Below are positions 7,609-15,437 of a stretch of 64,000 nucleotides of DNA, piece after piece. The DNA comes from Polaromonas sp. GTDB taxonomy: Bacteria; Pseudomonadota; Gammaproteobacteria; Burkholderiales; Burkholderiaceae_C. Each line of letters begins with the position of its first letter. Within the stretch, counting starts at the first letter, position 1. The position numbers and the translations under genes are program-made. The notes beneath the pieces are model-generated. The model was not told the DNA's origin, did not search any database, and worked only from the letters and a program-made list of their open reading frames with translations. Where the stretch lies: NCBI RefSeq assembly GCF_029945685.1, contig NZ_JAQSDA010000009.1:150853-214852 (forward strand), given 5' to 3'.

Positions 7609-8952
7609 ATGCAAAAATATGTCATGGACTATTTGGAAACCTTACGCAAGGCCATGACCTTTGCGAAATCAATACCGCATGTCAAGCTTCCGATGGGCCC
7701 CGAAGATTTTGGTCGAACCGGGCTGAAGTTCGCGCAGGTCAACCCCCAGCGAACGCTCGGCTTCGCCTTCCCTGGCGTGCGCCTGATGCGCAAGATGGCC
7801 GCCCACATGCATTCCAATGATCCGGTGTATATGCGGGCGGCTTCATTCCGAGAATTCGAAAAGAAGGTCGCGAACGCTGCCCTGGATCTCTATGAAGCAC
7901 GCGATTCACTTGGGAGCGAGCATGTTGCTGCGATAGAGAGTGCGATCAAGCGATGGTTCGAGGAGCGCACGGCGTCAATGCAACTTCTGATTCCGTGCGC
8001 GATCCATCCGTCTCGGGCTGAGTCCTTCGCCATTGGCCCCGTCACATTCGTTCATGCGACGGACCTTGCGACCGTGGGAGTTACCGAAACTTCAGATCTC
8101 GAACTCATGGAGCGCATGTTCAGGGAGCGTGGCGGATGTTGGATCGCGTCGGTGACTATAGAAGCCGAGCAAACGCGATTGAGGGAACTAGCCGAACTCG
8201 CTGTTGATTTGGCGCTCGCGGCGCTCCACATTGCGATGCCAGAGCAGGTGATCATGTGCAGGCTGACAGGGCGAGCAAGGCATAACTGGAGTGGAGTCTG
8301 GACGAACCAGAGTGGATGGGTTTCACATGGCGTTGACAACCTTGAACCGGGCAGAACCATGTCGCCGGAGTTCTTCTCCGCTGCACTGGTGCAGATTGAA
8401 CCAGTCCTGAATGAACTCGGCACGAAGATCTCATCGTTTATCAACGTGCGGAGACCGATGCCGCGGGTGGAAACTGCATGGTGTGATGCCCTTTACTGGT
8501 ATCTGGAGGCAATTCAAGACGACGTCGATACGACCGCCATCGCTAAGTTCGAGATCTGCCTTGAGAACATCGCTGAAGCCGGAAGTCTTCACAAGAGTAG
8601 CAGCAAGATTAGAGCTCTGCTGCGAATTTTCTTGAGGGTGTCAGGTGGCCAGCCGATCTTGGAAGGTGGAACCTTAAGCGCAGCAGATTTCGTGTCGGAA
8701 TTGGTCACCGGGCGATCCCGAATCCTGCACGGCACATCATCAACACTCAGTAGCCGCCTTCAACTTGACAGAGGCGAGGCGGGAGAAGTGGCGCGTCGGC
8801 TCTTGATGATTACTGGTCTAGGCATGAAACAATTTCTCGAAACTCACCCTGCAGAAGCCAGCATGGGGGACTATGCCAAGTGGGCAGACCGTCTCGTTAA
8901 CACCGATGTCGAATCATCCAATGCCGGCGAGAACGCGGCTAGTTCGACCTGA
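7609..8952 (+). CDS. HEPN-domain protein, possible ribonuclease (ApeA-like C-terminus)
   Basis: The 447-residue product has no export signal. Its C-terminal third (about 285-400) is helical and contains TGRSRILHG, giving Arg369-x4-His374. This is the RxxxxH motif of HEPN ribonucleases and sits where it does in the ApeA-like HEPN group. The preceding helix with WCDALYWYLEAI fits the same domain. Residues 1-280 are not recognised. HEPN proteins of this sort are often RNA-cleaving anti-phage effectors. The G+C content is visibly lower than in the housekeeping genes further right, consistent with acquired DNA. The last 14 bases overlap the convergent gene that follows. Confidence 0.6.
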   Translation: MQKYVMDYLETLRKAMTFAKSIPHVKLPMGPEDFGRTGLKFAQVNPQRTLGFAFPGVRLMRKMAAHMHSNDPVYMRAASFREFEKKVANAALDLYEARDSLGSEHVAAIESAIKRWFEERTASMQLLIPCAIHPSRAESFAIGPVTFVHATDLATVGVTETSDLELMERMFRERGGCWIASVTIEAEQTRLRELAELAVDLALAALHIAMPEQVIMCRLTGRARHNWSGVWTNQSGWVSHGVDNLEPGRTMSPEFFSAALVQIEPVLNELGTKISSFINVRRPMPRVETAWCDALYWYLEAIQDDVDTTAIAKFEICLENIAEAGSLHKSSSKIRALLRIFLRVSGGQPILEGGTLSAADFVSELVTGRSRILHGTSSTLSSRLQLDRGEAGEVARRLLMITGLGMKQFLETHPAEASMGDYAKWADRLVNTDVESSNAGENAASST

Positions 8953-10117
8953 ATCCGGAGCGAGTTGCAAATTCCTGTTGCTGCGCTGTGCCGCGCCGCA
9001 GAATGAAAGCGTGCATTGCCAGTGAAATTGGAGCGGAGAGGGAGAAGTCGCCGTATCGGTCCAAGAAGGAGATCCAGCGTCGCGACATCACCCCTTGGCG
9101 GCGGTATCGCGGCGAAATCCACGCCCACATCATCTCCCACCGATTTTCATCCTCGTGGAACCAAAAAGCGCAGGCGCCAACAATTGTCCCAGACTCATCG
9201 TTCGCGGAAAAAAGGTGGCCTTGCCAATGCGCGTCCGTGCACTTGCGCCGATCCGTCCCCGCCCATTGGATAAAGTCATATCCAAAATCGCGCTTGAATC
9301 TCGACGCACGTTCGTACATCTCACGATGCATCCACATTGGAGATGTGGTGAGAACCAGTTCCGGGTCCGGTGTCTCGGACAGACGCTCTGCGAAGTCTCG
9401 GCGCGGCGCGGGGTCAGCAAGCCGCCGGAATCTAGCGTGCTGCGTTCGATGCTCGTCGCGCGATTGCAGATCGCCAGTCGTGTACTGATAGCCGCAGTAG
9501 TCGCAGGTGACGAAGCGGCGCGGCGCGGAGGCGCGATAGCTGACGCTCCTGGCTTCCAAGCGATAGGCCTGGCCGTCGCATGTAATGAGTTTGACCCGGA
9601 CGCCTCTAGCACTTCTGATGATCTGCTCTTGCCAAGGGTTTCGCGCTCGGACGTCGGTAGCAGTCAACTCCAACTGGTAGCGATTGCGGGTGCGCTCGTA
9701 GGCCAGGATATCGAATTCGCTACTTGTGATCATTGGCTGCGCCTTGATTCTGTCCCCTAGCGCGCTGGTCAGTGGCTGTGGATCGACCTCAAAGCCGATC
9801 CGTTCAAGTCTGATGAACAGAGATGCGGCCTGAGCCAGCGAAAGTGCCGGCATCATCAAATACTCCGAAGTGACGTACTTCGGGCGCGACAGCACCTGTT
9901 CCATCTGCAAATCCCAGTGCGGAAACATTCGCTCGAACGGAAAATTGATCAACCGTCGATCAAAGTGGACCGCGTAGTCTTCGATCTGTGATGTGTAAAG
10001 CCAACCGCGTTCCACGATCGACGGAAGTTCTGTAGGAGGACGAATTGCTACGCGGGCGCGCCAAGGCTCACCTAGGCGCGTAAAAATCTCTTCGAGAAGA
10101 TCGGGCTCGATCGACAT
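8939..10117 (-). CDS. Zinc-finger GNAT protein resembling Eco1/ESCO acetyltransferases
   Basis: The 392-residue protein combines three visible parts. Residues ~130-155 (FDILAYERTRNRYQLELT, Asp136 and Glu150) could be part of a PD-(D/E)xK-like fold. Residues 201-230 form a C2H2-type finger, CDYCGYQYTTG...H-x3-H with Cys205, Cys208, His223 and His227. Its spacing and the CxxCG-x-x-Y pattern are those of the finger in Eco1/ESCO cohesin acetyltransferases. Residues 310-372 look like a GNAT fold with RRQGVMSRRW (Gln341-Gly342) as the acetyl-CoA loop. Eco1/ESCO shows the same finger-then-GNAT order. The target is unknown. The gene starts eight bases after the small gene upstream, so the two are probably co-transcribed. 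Confidence 0.6.
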   Translation of the reverse strand: MSIEPDLLEEIFTRLGEPWRARVAIRPPTELPSIVERGWLYTSQIEDYAVHFDRRLINFPFERMFPHWDLQMEQVLSRPKYVTSEYLMMPALSLAQAASLFIRLERIGFEVDPQPLTSALGDRIKAQPMITSSEFDILAYERTRNRYQLELTATDVRARNPWQEQIIRSARGVRVKLITCDGQAYRLEARSVSYRASAPRRFVTCDYCGYQYTTGDLQSRDEHRTQHARFRRLADPAPRRDFAERLSETPDPELVLTTSPMWMHREMYERASRFKRDFGYDFIQWAGTDRRKCTDAHWQGHLFSANDESGTIVGACAFWFHEDENRWEMMWAWISPRYRRQGVMSRRWISFLDRYGDFSLSAPISLAMHAFILRRGTAQQQEFATRSGFRSN

Positions 10118-10124
10118 TCAGCGT

Positions 10125-10355
10125 TCAGCGAGCATTTCCTGCCGCGATTGCGGGCAGGGCGGGGTCAATCCCCGCGAAGTTCGCCGTCAGCAGGGGAGCG
10201 AGTACGCGACTGGGCTTGTCCATATTGGAGAACGTTTGTTCTATGCGCTCGCATTGGGCATAGTCCGTGCCCGCGATCCGCTTTGCATCGTCCGAGACGC
10301 CGGCGTTCCCAAGCAGCCAGGTTAGAAATCCTGCGTAGTCCGTCACTGTGGTCAT
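10125..10355 (-). CDS. Small protein of unknown function
   Basis: This 76-residue protein (MTTVTDYAGFLTWLLGNAGV...) is not recognised. The ATG at 10355 is chosen because AAGG lies about seven bases upstream; the frame could only be extended with a TTG at 10421. It is soluble, with a possible helical N-terminal half. It ends seven bases before the ATG of the zinc-finger GNAT gene, so they are likely one operon and it may be a partner of that protein. Confidence 0.5.
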   Translation of the reverse strand: MTTVTDYAGFLTWLLGNAGVSDDAKRIAGTDYAQCERIEQTFSNMDKPSRVLAPLLTANFAGIDPALPAIAAGNAR

Positions 10356-10454
10356 ATCAGCCTTAAAGATTGCGTCGATTGGGGCTGTGTGGCCGGTCTT
10401 GGTAGCCCGCTGGGACAGCAATAGGCCGATTCTCGTCCAAGGCGTTCGCTACAG

Positions 10455-10485
10455 GAAAAGGGCCAGCAAATTGCTGGCCCTTTTC
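10455..10485. terminator. Strong bidirectional intrinsic terminator
   Basis: A perfect 15-bp stem (arm GAAAAGGGCCAGCAA) with a one-base loop ends in T-rich flanks on both strands. It lies 13 bases past the stop of the small minus-strand gene at 10499 and upstream of the zinc-finger GNAT operon, so it separates the two transcripts. Confidence 0.9.
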
Positions 10486-10498
10486 TCATCTTGCAACC

Positions 10499-10636
10499 TC
10501 AAGGGGCATAAGGATAGACCGAGTGAACTTCACCTGCTGACGCGACGGCCAGACATGCAGACAGAGCCACTGCACGCAGAGGAAGGCGGAAGCATGCTTC
10601 CAGTTTTGAATCGAATGAAGCGTTAAAACGGATCAT
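10499..10636 (-). CDS. 45-residue hydrophobic-centred small protein
   Basis: The ATG at 10636 is preceded by a near-ideal AAGGAGG ribosome site six bases away, and the stop is followed by a strong terminator, so this short frame is probably translated. The peptide starts MIRFNASFDSKLEACF, has a hydrophobic stretch RAVALSACLAVASAGE that could be a membrane segment or signal peptide, and ends YPYAP. No homologue is recognised. A TATAAT-like box on the minus strand near 10846 may mark its promoter, leaving a leader of about 200 bases. Confidence 0.65.
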   Translation of the reverse strand: MIRFNASFDSKLEACFRLPLRAVALSACLAVASAGEVHSVYPYAP

Positions 10637-11280
10637 AGGAACCTCCTTCTTTGTAACTGTGGTCTGTTGATTGGATGGCTGGGGGTTATCGCGCTGCCGC
10701 TTTTCAGCGGCTTGCGGCTTCTGACGTTGGATCGTGCGATAGTCGCATCGGTATGGTTGATGAGCCTGCCGCGCACATTGACCCTGTCTGAATTGGCCGT
10801 CGGCCCCAGCCTTATACCTCCTGAACAAAGCGAGGGCAGAATTATATCCAAGCTAGCCGTTCTATGGACGGATCTGTGCGGGCTTTGCAGACGTTCCCAG
10901 TGTCGACACGGGCGACCAGTGCCCCGCATCAGGTAGACGGCTGGACTGGCCCAAGGTCTTAGGAGTACAGGGTTTTACCGCCGCAGCTTTGGTCCTCTGT
11001 CCTCTAATCTCCGACGGGGGAATTTGGGGTGGCTTGACCGGCCCGTTGGCGCGCCAGAACGAATGCTGGATAATCTTGTTGGGTGGCTGAGATGTCGGTG
11101 GTTAGAAGCTTCGATTTCCGGTCCGCTTTCGGTCGGTTTGGTGTACCCCAACGTGTACCCTCGCGATAGGACGAATTGGTGAAGGTGAGTGGTGGTGCGG
11201 GCTGTGGCGCGTTATTCGATCCAGCCCCAGGCCACCAGAACAGTTTCCTCGTTAACCAACTGACCAGCGAGGCAGTTACC

Positions 11281-11309
11281 AAAATGCGGCCCCTTAAAGG
11301 CCGCATTTT
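11281..11309 (+). terminator. Intrinsic terminator in the border zone
   Basis: The stem AAAATGCGGCC pairs with GGCCGCATTTT across a seven-base loop, with a T-run on the plus strand. No intact gene precedes it, so it may belong to a gene lost at the element border. Confidence 0.75.
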
Positions 11310-11552
11310 TGCTTTCTGGCGCAGTTTTTGACCTCCACCTCAAAACGGACACTCTCCGGGGCTCCAGCGGGTTATTCCGGGTTATGCCGGCACACCTCAA
11401 ACAAATTCAGGTTGATGGATGTCGCGCCGGTAGATGTCAACCTCAGGGCGTACAGGAAGCGGGGCAACACGCCGGCATGATGAAGTGCGTGCGACGACGT
11501 GGATCAGGCGCTGACCGTTGGCCCTGGTCGCGACCGTGCCGAATAAGTGTAT

Positions 11553-11569
11553 ATTCGAAATTATTGAAC
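11553..11569. promoter_or_regulatory. Candidate operator ATTC-N9-GAAC before the ArsR gene
   Basis: An ATTC half-site is followed nine bases later by GAAC, 34 bases upstream of the regulator's ATG and next to an A+T-rich TATATTC stretch. The same arrangement recurs before fccA and soxC, which suggests autoregulation by the adjacent regulator. Confidence 0.55.
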
Positions 11570-11603
11570 AATACCGGCATCCTTCGGGGCTGACTCGACA
11601 TCT

Positions 11604-11951
11604 ATGGATAAGCTTGCTAGCAGAATAAATCCACCTTCAATCACCGAGTCTGATCAGGTTTTTGAGTCTGCTGCCGAACTTTTTCGGGCCATGTCAGCGC
11701 CCATGCGGCTGAAGATCATCAGCAGTCTGTGCAACGGCGAGAAAAACGTCAGCCAGCTGCTCATGGAAATCGACACCACCCAGCCCAATATGTCCCAGCA
11801 CCTCAACACGCTTTATCAGAGCGGCGTCATCGGCAAGCGCCGCGAGGGCGTGCAGATTTTTTACCGGATCATCAACGATCGCGTCGTGACCCTGTGCCGG
11901 GCCATCTGCACCCAGATTGCGATCGAGACGGAGTACGAAAACGGCCGCTGA
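11604..11951 (+). CDS. ArsR/SmtB-family regulator of the sox locus (SqrR/BigR-like)
   Basis: The 115-residue protein is a single winged helix-turn-helix domain; the recognition helix region reads TTQPNMSQHLNTLYQSGVI. Cys43 (SSLCNGE) and Cys98/Cys102 (LCRAICTQ) sit close to the two cysteines that form a tetrasulfide bridge in the persulfide sensors SqrR and BigR. By analogy it would repress sulfide and thiosulfate oxidation genes until reactive sulfur species modify these thiols. That function is inferred from the cysteines and the neighbourhood. ATTC-N9-GA(A/T) sites lie in front of this gene, fccA and soxC. Confidence 0.85.
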   Translation: MDKLASRINPPSITESDQVFESAAELFRAMSAPMRLKIISSLCNGEKNVSQLLMEIDTTQPNMSQHLNTLYQSGVIGKRREGVQIFYRIINDRVVTLCRAICTQIAIETEYENGR

Positions 11952-11960
11952 GCCCCTGCA

Positions 11961-12413
11961 TCAGGGCTTGATGTAGACGAAACCTTCCCGGGCTTGCAGG
12001 TTGGCGGCTTCTGCAACGCCGGAAGGAACCACTTTGGCTTCCATGAGCAGTTTGTCCGGCGAAATATTGCGCGTTGTCAGCGTGTTGTTGCAGACCCGGA
12101 ATTCGACACCACGACCGGCCAGTGTGCTGACGATGGAACTGAACTCGCGCCCACGACTGTCCTTGGCGTCCTGCAGCATGAAATCAATACCCGGACCGTT
12201 GGTGACCACCACAATCCTGGCTTTGGGATCCGCGTTCAAATGGTTCTGGATGTTGTTCAGTGCTGCGGCAGCAGTTTCGACGCCCGTGGTGAGGTGATAC
12301 ACCGCCTTGACGGGCTGGGACGCCTGAACGCCCTGGGCGTTGGCGGTGGCGCAGCCCGTGAGAGTGCTTGCTGAAAACGCCACGATGGCCATTGAAAGAA
12401 TAAGTCTGTGCAT
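11961..12413 (-). CDS. DsrE-family exported lipoprotein
   Basis: The 150-residue product has a signal peptide with a lipobox-like TLTGC near residue 20 and a DsrE/DsrF-like fold. It contains VKAVYHLTTGVETAAAALNNI and a long helix before RIVVVTNGPGIDFML, then GVEFRVCNNTL with a single conserved-looking Cys. Exported DsrE-like proteins occur beside sox and fcc genes and are thought to handle sulfane sulfur. The start at 12413 is preceded by GGGGA. A terminator between this gene and fccB suggests it is partly uncoupled from fccAB transcription. Confidence 0.8.
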   Translation of the reverse strand: MHRLILSMAIVAFSASTLTGCATANAQGVQASQPVKAVYHLTTGVETAAAALNNIQNHLNADPKARIVVVTNGPGIDFMLQDAKDSRGREFSSIVSTLAGRGVEFRVCNNTLTTRNISPDKLLMEAKVVPSGVAEAANLQAREGFVYIKP

Positions 12414-12423
12414 GAGTCGTCCC

Positions 12424-12454
12424 CAAAAAAAATGAACCCCGGCAAGTGCCGGGG
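12424..12454 (-). terminator. Terminator after fccB
   Basis: On the minus strand CCCCGGCA pairs with TGCCGGGG across two bases and is followed by an eight-T run. It lies 45 bases past the fccB stop and just before the DsrE-family gene. Confidence 0.85.
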
Positions 12455-12498
12455 AAGGTGGAAGGTGAAGGGTGAGGGCAAACAAGTTGCCAAGCTCC

Positions 12499-13776
12499 TT
12501 ACAGCAGTGTATCGGCCCAGATGTTCTGCGCCCAGTTCCAGGCGTACACGCCTTCCAGCTCATTGGGCGCGGCAGAGACCCCTCCCGACCCGGCCACCGT
12601 CTTGAACGTTTTTTCGGCGGCCACATACTGGTGGACAGACGCCACATGAACGACCAGTTTGTCGTTGACGAAGCTGTAGCAGGTGTTGGTCAGTACCGGC
12701 TGCGGGTTGATTTCCAGGCCCGAGAGCTGGGCGACCACGGCAGCGGCAACGACTTTTCCATGCGAGTTGGCCATGTGGCCGGACTTGGGCATCAGTGGCG
12801 CGGAAAGTGTTGAATCGCCAATGATGTGGACGTCTTTGGCGGCGGTGGATTCAAACGTCAGGTAGTTGACATCGCACCAGCGCTTGTTGGCATTGGCCAG
12901 GCCTGACCGCACGGCAATGGCGCCAGCACTCATGTCCGGCAGTACGTTGAGCACCTGGGCCCTGACGTCGTCCTGAACATCGAACTTGACCGTGTTTGTC
13001 CGCACATCGACTGCAATGGCTTTGTGTCCGCCTCGGTACTCCAGCATGCCCTGGTAGTTCTCGGCCCAGAACTTCTTGAACAACGGGCCCTTGGAGGTGA
13101 CGTCCGGATTGGCATCCAGAATCAGGACTTTTGATTTTGGCTTGGCTTTCTTGAAGTAGCTGGCCACCTGGCTCGCGCGCTCATAGGGCCCTGGCGGGCA
13201 GCGGTAGGGGGCCAGGGGAATGGTGATGGCATACACACCGCCGTCGGGCATGGCTTCGAGCTGGCGACGCAGCGCCAGGGTTTCCGGGCCCGCTTTCCAA
13301 GCCTGCAAAATTTGCCCCGACGCACTGGCGGCCTGCAGCCCTTCGATGCTGTTCCACATCAGGTCGATACCGGGAGACAGGATCAGCTTGTCATAACCGA
13401 TGGTGGCGCCACCTGCCAGCGTCACGGTCTTCCTGGCGGCATCAATGGTGCTGACCATGTCCCTGACAACGGTGACACCGTGTCTGCCGCTGAGTTTGTC
13501 GTAGGGTGTGGTGATCTCGCCCATGGTCCTGGAGCCGCCGACCACCAGATTGGAGATCGGGCAGGAAACGAAGTTGGAGTTGGGCTCGACCATCACCACA
13601 TCGATCTTGTAGTCTGACAACAGGCGAACATACTTGGCCGCTGTCGCGCCGCCGTAGCCGCCGCCAATGACGAGCACCTTGGCCCGGTTGGGGATGGTGC
13701 CCGTGGTGGCACAGCCCACCATGCTGCCCAGCGTGCCGAGAGCCAGCGATGCCTGGACAAAATTGCGTCTTTTCAT
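12499..13776 (-). CDS. fccB: Flavocytochrome c sulfide dehydrogenase, flavoprotein subunit
   Basis: The 425-residue protein starts MKRRNFVQASLALG, a twin-arginine-type signal, and has the FAD motif VIGGGYGG at residues 36-43. Cys72 (FVSCPISN) and Cys193 (PYRCPPGPYE) correspond to the redox disulfide at the flavin of FccB. The C-terminal region (VGHVASVHQYV-like, here LVVHVASVHQYVAAE) fits the FCSD flavin-binding domain. It oxidises sulfide in the periplasm and passes electrons to the cytochrome encoded just upstream. In sox loci the same protein is also called SoxF. The gap to fccA is 14 bases, so they are co-transcribed. Confidence 0.95.
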   Translation of the reverse strand: MKRRNFVQASLALGTLGSMVGCATTGTIPNRAKVLVIGGGYGGATAAKYVRLLSDYKIDVVMVEPNSNFVSCPISNLVVGGSRTMGEITTPYDKLSGRHGVTVVRDMVSTIDAARKTVTLAGGATIGYDKLILSPGIDLMWNSIEGLQAASASGQILQAWKAGPETLALRRQLEAMPDGGVYAITIPLAPYRCPPGPYERASQVASYFKKAKPKSKVLILDANPDVTSKGPLFKKFWAENYQGMLEYRGGHKAIAVDVRTNTVKFDVQDDVRAQVLNVLPDMSAGAIAVRSGLANANKRWCDVNYLTFESTAAKDVHIIGDSTLSAPLMPKSGHMANSHGKVVAAAVVAQLSGLEINPQPVLTNTCYSFVNDKLVVHVASVHQYVAAEKTFKTVAGSGGVSAAPNELEGVYAWNWAQNIWADTLL

Positions 13777-13790
13777 GTTGTTGCTCCGGC

Positions 13791-14111
13791 TCAGCGCTTG
13801 GTCGCGGCGAAATAGGTGGCAATGCTGTCGATCTGCTGATCGGTAAAGCCCTTGCTGAGCTGGTGCATTACCGTGGCCGGTCGCGAGCCATCCTTGAAGG
13901 CCTTGAATTGCATGACCATGTAGCTTTTGGGCATGCCAACCAGAGAAGGAATGGCCGAGCCATCCACCGTGCGGCCATCGGTGCCATGGCAGTTGGCGCA
14001 GGTCGCGGCGAGGGCGCGCGTGTGCAGGATGGCACTTGCATCCTGAGCCAACGTGGCGCTTGCCGCGCCTCCCATGAGCAAAGCTGCCGCAAGTTGAATC
14101 CTCGTGCGCAT
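13791..14111 (-). CDS. fccA: Flavocytochrome c, single-heme cytochrome subunit
   Basis: This 106-residue secreted cytochrome has a signal peptide cut near residue 22 and one heme site, CANCH (Cys38, Cys41, His42). Met60 (SLVGMPKSYM) is a likely sixth ligand. The size fits the monoheme FccA/SoxE form rather than the larger diheme form of phototrophic bacteria. It is directly upstream of fccB and should be its electron acceptor. A candidate regulator site lies 21 bases upstream of the ATG. Confidence 0.9.
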   Translation of the reverse strand: MRTRIQLAAALLMGGAASATLAQDASAILHTRALAATCANCHGTDGRTVDGSAIPSLVGMPKSYMVMQFKAFKDGSRPATVMHQLSKGFTDQQIDSIATYFAATKR

Positions 14112-14131
14112 GGCCGGTCTCCTCGGTTAGA

Positions 14132-14148
14132 TATCAATCAACATGAAT
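14132..14148 (-). promoter_or_regulatory. Candidate operator ATTC-N9-GATA before fccA
   Basis: Read on the minus strand, ATTC is followed after nine bases by GATA, within CTATATTCATG. It shares the spacing of the sites before the ArsR gene and soxC. Confidence 0.5.
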
Positions 14149-14203
14149 ATAGCGAAAGCATCACCCGATGTACCGCGGGTAAACACGCACTGCCTCAGGC
14201 GTA

Positions 14204-15310
14204 TCAGGGCGCAGTGAGCGCGGGCTGTTCCGGGGCCGTGTGCTGGCCGCTGGGCTTGCCGTCCAGCAGGCGATCCGTCAGGCCTGCGCCGGCCCACATG
14301 CCGACCAGGGCGATCCAGGCCGTCAATGCGAAAATGGATCCACCGGTGATGCCCGCACCGATGGCGCAGCCGCCTGCCAGCATGGACCCGAAACCCATGA
14401 GTACGGCGCCCGCGATATAGCGGCGCATGCCGTAGCCGTCGGTGAACCCTTCCAGTTTCAGGTCCTTTCCGACCCAGGCGCCAATGAACGAACCCAGGAA
14501 CACGCCCGGTAGCAGTCCAAAGTCAAACCCGATGGCTGGGGCCGGCGAAGACAGCACCCGCATCAGCCATTCGGCGGAAGGGCCACTGAAGGTCAGGCCC
14601 TGAATCTGCACCACCTGAAAAGAGCTCGCAGACACCATGTAGGTGTAGCCCCATGCGGCCGCCACCATCAGGCCTGCGCCGATGCCGCCAATCCATTTCC
14701 ACAGGCCCCAGCCGCTACGTACCGCGAAGAAAAGCGCAGCCGCCAGCCACACCAGGCCGAAAAGAAGTCCGCCCCAGTGGCCTGCGCCGGTGATGGCCAG
14801 CAGGTCACGTGAGGGACCGCCGTCCACGGTCCACCAGGCGCTGATGGCGTTGCGCAGGGGGGCCAGCGATCCGGAGAGCGAGGCTTGCGCGGTGACTGCA
14901 AAGATCAGGCCTGACAGCAATGCCCGCAAATTGCCGTTCGCGGACAAAACCAGCAAACGACTGGCGCAGCCCCTGGTCATGATCATGCCGGCGCCAAACA
15001 GCAGGCCGCCGACCAGCGCCCCCGAGAGGCTACCGCGCGTGGCGATCTGGCGCGCGGTGCTCACGTCCAGTGACTGCGTCAGGATGAGCAGTTGAACGCC
15101 GACCACGGCGCTTGAAAACGCAAGCAGCCAAACGGAAAGCTTCTCACCGAATGTCCGATGCCAGAACTCGATGGCGGCCGCCCGCAGACAAAACTTCGAC
15201 CGCTGGGCAAAAAAGCCAAAAAGGACGCCGATGACCAGTCCTCCAGCTGCCAGCGCCGCGCTTTCCCCGTAGCGCTCAAGAAGGGTTGCCAGGTTCATGA
15301 CGGTTTCCAA
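14204..15310 (-). CDS. YeeE/YedE-family sulfur transporter
   Basis: The 368-residue protein is highly hydrophobic with about ten membrane segments. It has the repeated YeeE/YedE pattern of a small-residue-rich motif around Cys: SKFCLRAA, TRGCASRLL and AGGCAIGAG. In characterised members such as TsuA these cysteines line a thiosulfate path. Here it probably imports or exports a sulfur compound for the sox/fcc pathway, though the exact substrate cannot be read from sequence. The gene is 92 bases upstream of fccA on the same strand and divergent from the metallohydrolase gene to its right. Confidence 0.9.
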   Translation of the reverse strand: METVMNLATLLERYGESAALAAGGLVIGVLFGFFAQRSKFCLRAAAIEFWHRTFGEKLSVWLLAFSSAVVGVQLLILTQSLDVSTARQIATRGSLSGALVGGLLFGAGMIMTRGCASRLLVLSANGNLRALLSGLIFAVTAQASLSGSLAPLRNAISAWWTVDGGPSRDLLAITGAGHWGGLLFGLVWLAAALFFAVRSGWGLWKWIGGIGAGLMVAAAWGYTYMVSASSFQVVQIQGLTFSGPSAEWLMRVLSSPAPAIGFDFGLLPGVFLGSFIGAWVGKDLKLEGFTDGYGMRRYIAGAVLMGFGSMLAGGCAIGAGITGGSIFALTAWIALVGMWAGAGLTDRLLDGKPSGQHTAPEQPALTAP

Positions 15311-15329
15311 TAGTTCAGTATTAGCTTAT

Positions 15330-15333
15330 ATTC
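15330..15333. promoter_or_regulatory. Half-site in the divergent YeeE/metallohydrolase promoter
   Basis: The sequence TTATATTCATGG in this divergent region repeats the ATTC half and flanking bases of the candidate regulator sites, but the second half at the nine-base spacing is absent. It may be a weak or single-arm site. Confidence 0.3.
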
Positions 15334-15437
15334 ATGGTAAGTTCAGTGAGGCGATTGCCTTTTGATCTTGCTCAAGCTCCCGGCGTCGATCCGGGCGGGC
15401 GAGCCAGGCGATCGATACACTCCTGCTGGGGACACGC

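Larger units (their letters stand above)
10637..11603. other. Gene-free border zone between mobile element and sox locus
   Basis: No convincing gene is seen in these ~970 bases apart from the leader of the small gene at 10499 and a terminator at 11281. Around 11141-11160 the octamer GTGTACCC occurs twice, 12 bases apart. Such direct repeats are common beside tyrosine-integrase attachment sites, so the right end of the conjugative element may lie here. I could not identify matching attachment repeats because the other end is outside the window. Confidence 0.4.

Noticed and set aside
10667..10936. Hydrophobic plus-strand frame after the border terminator
   Set aside because: It lies over the probable leader of the 45-residue gene, has no ribosome site and no family resemblance.
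11205..11240. tRNA-like GGATCGAATAACGCGCCACA on the minus strand
   Set aside because: The T-loop resemblance is weak, the stem does not pair and no anticodon arm or acceptor stem could be built.
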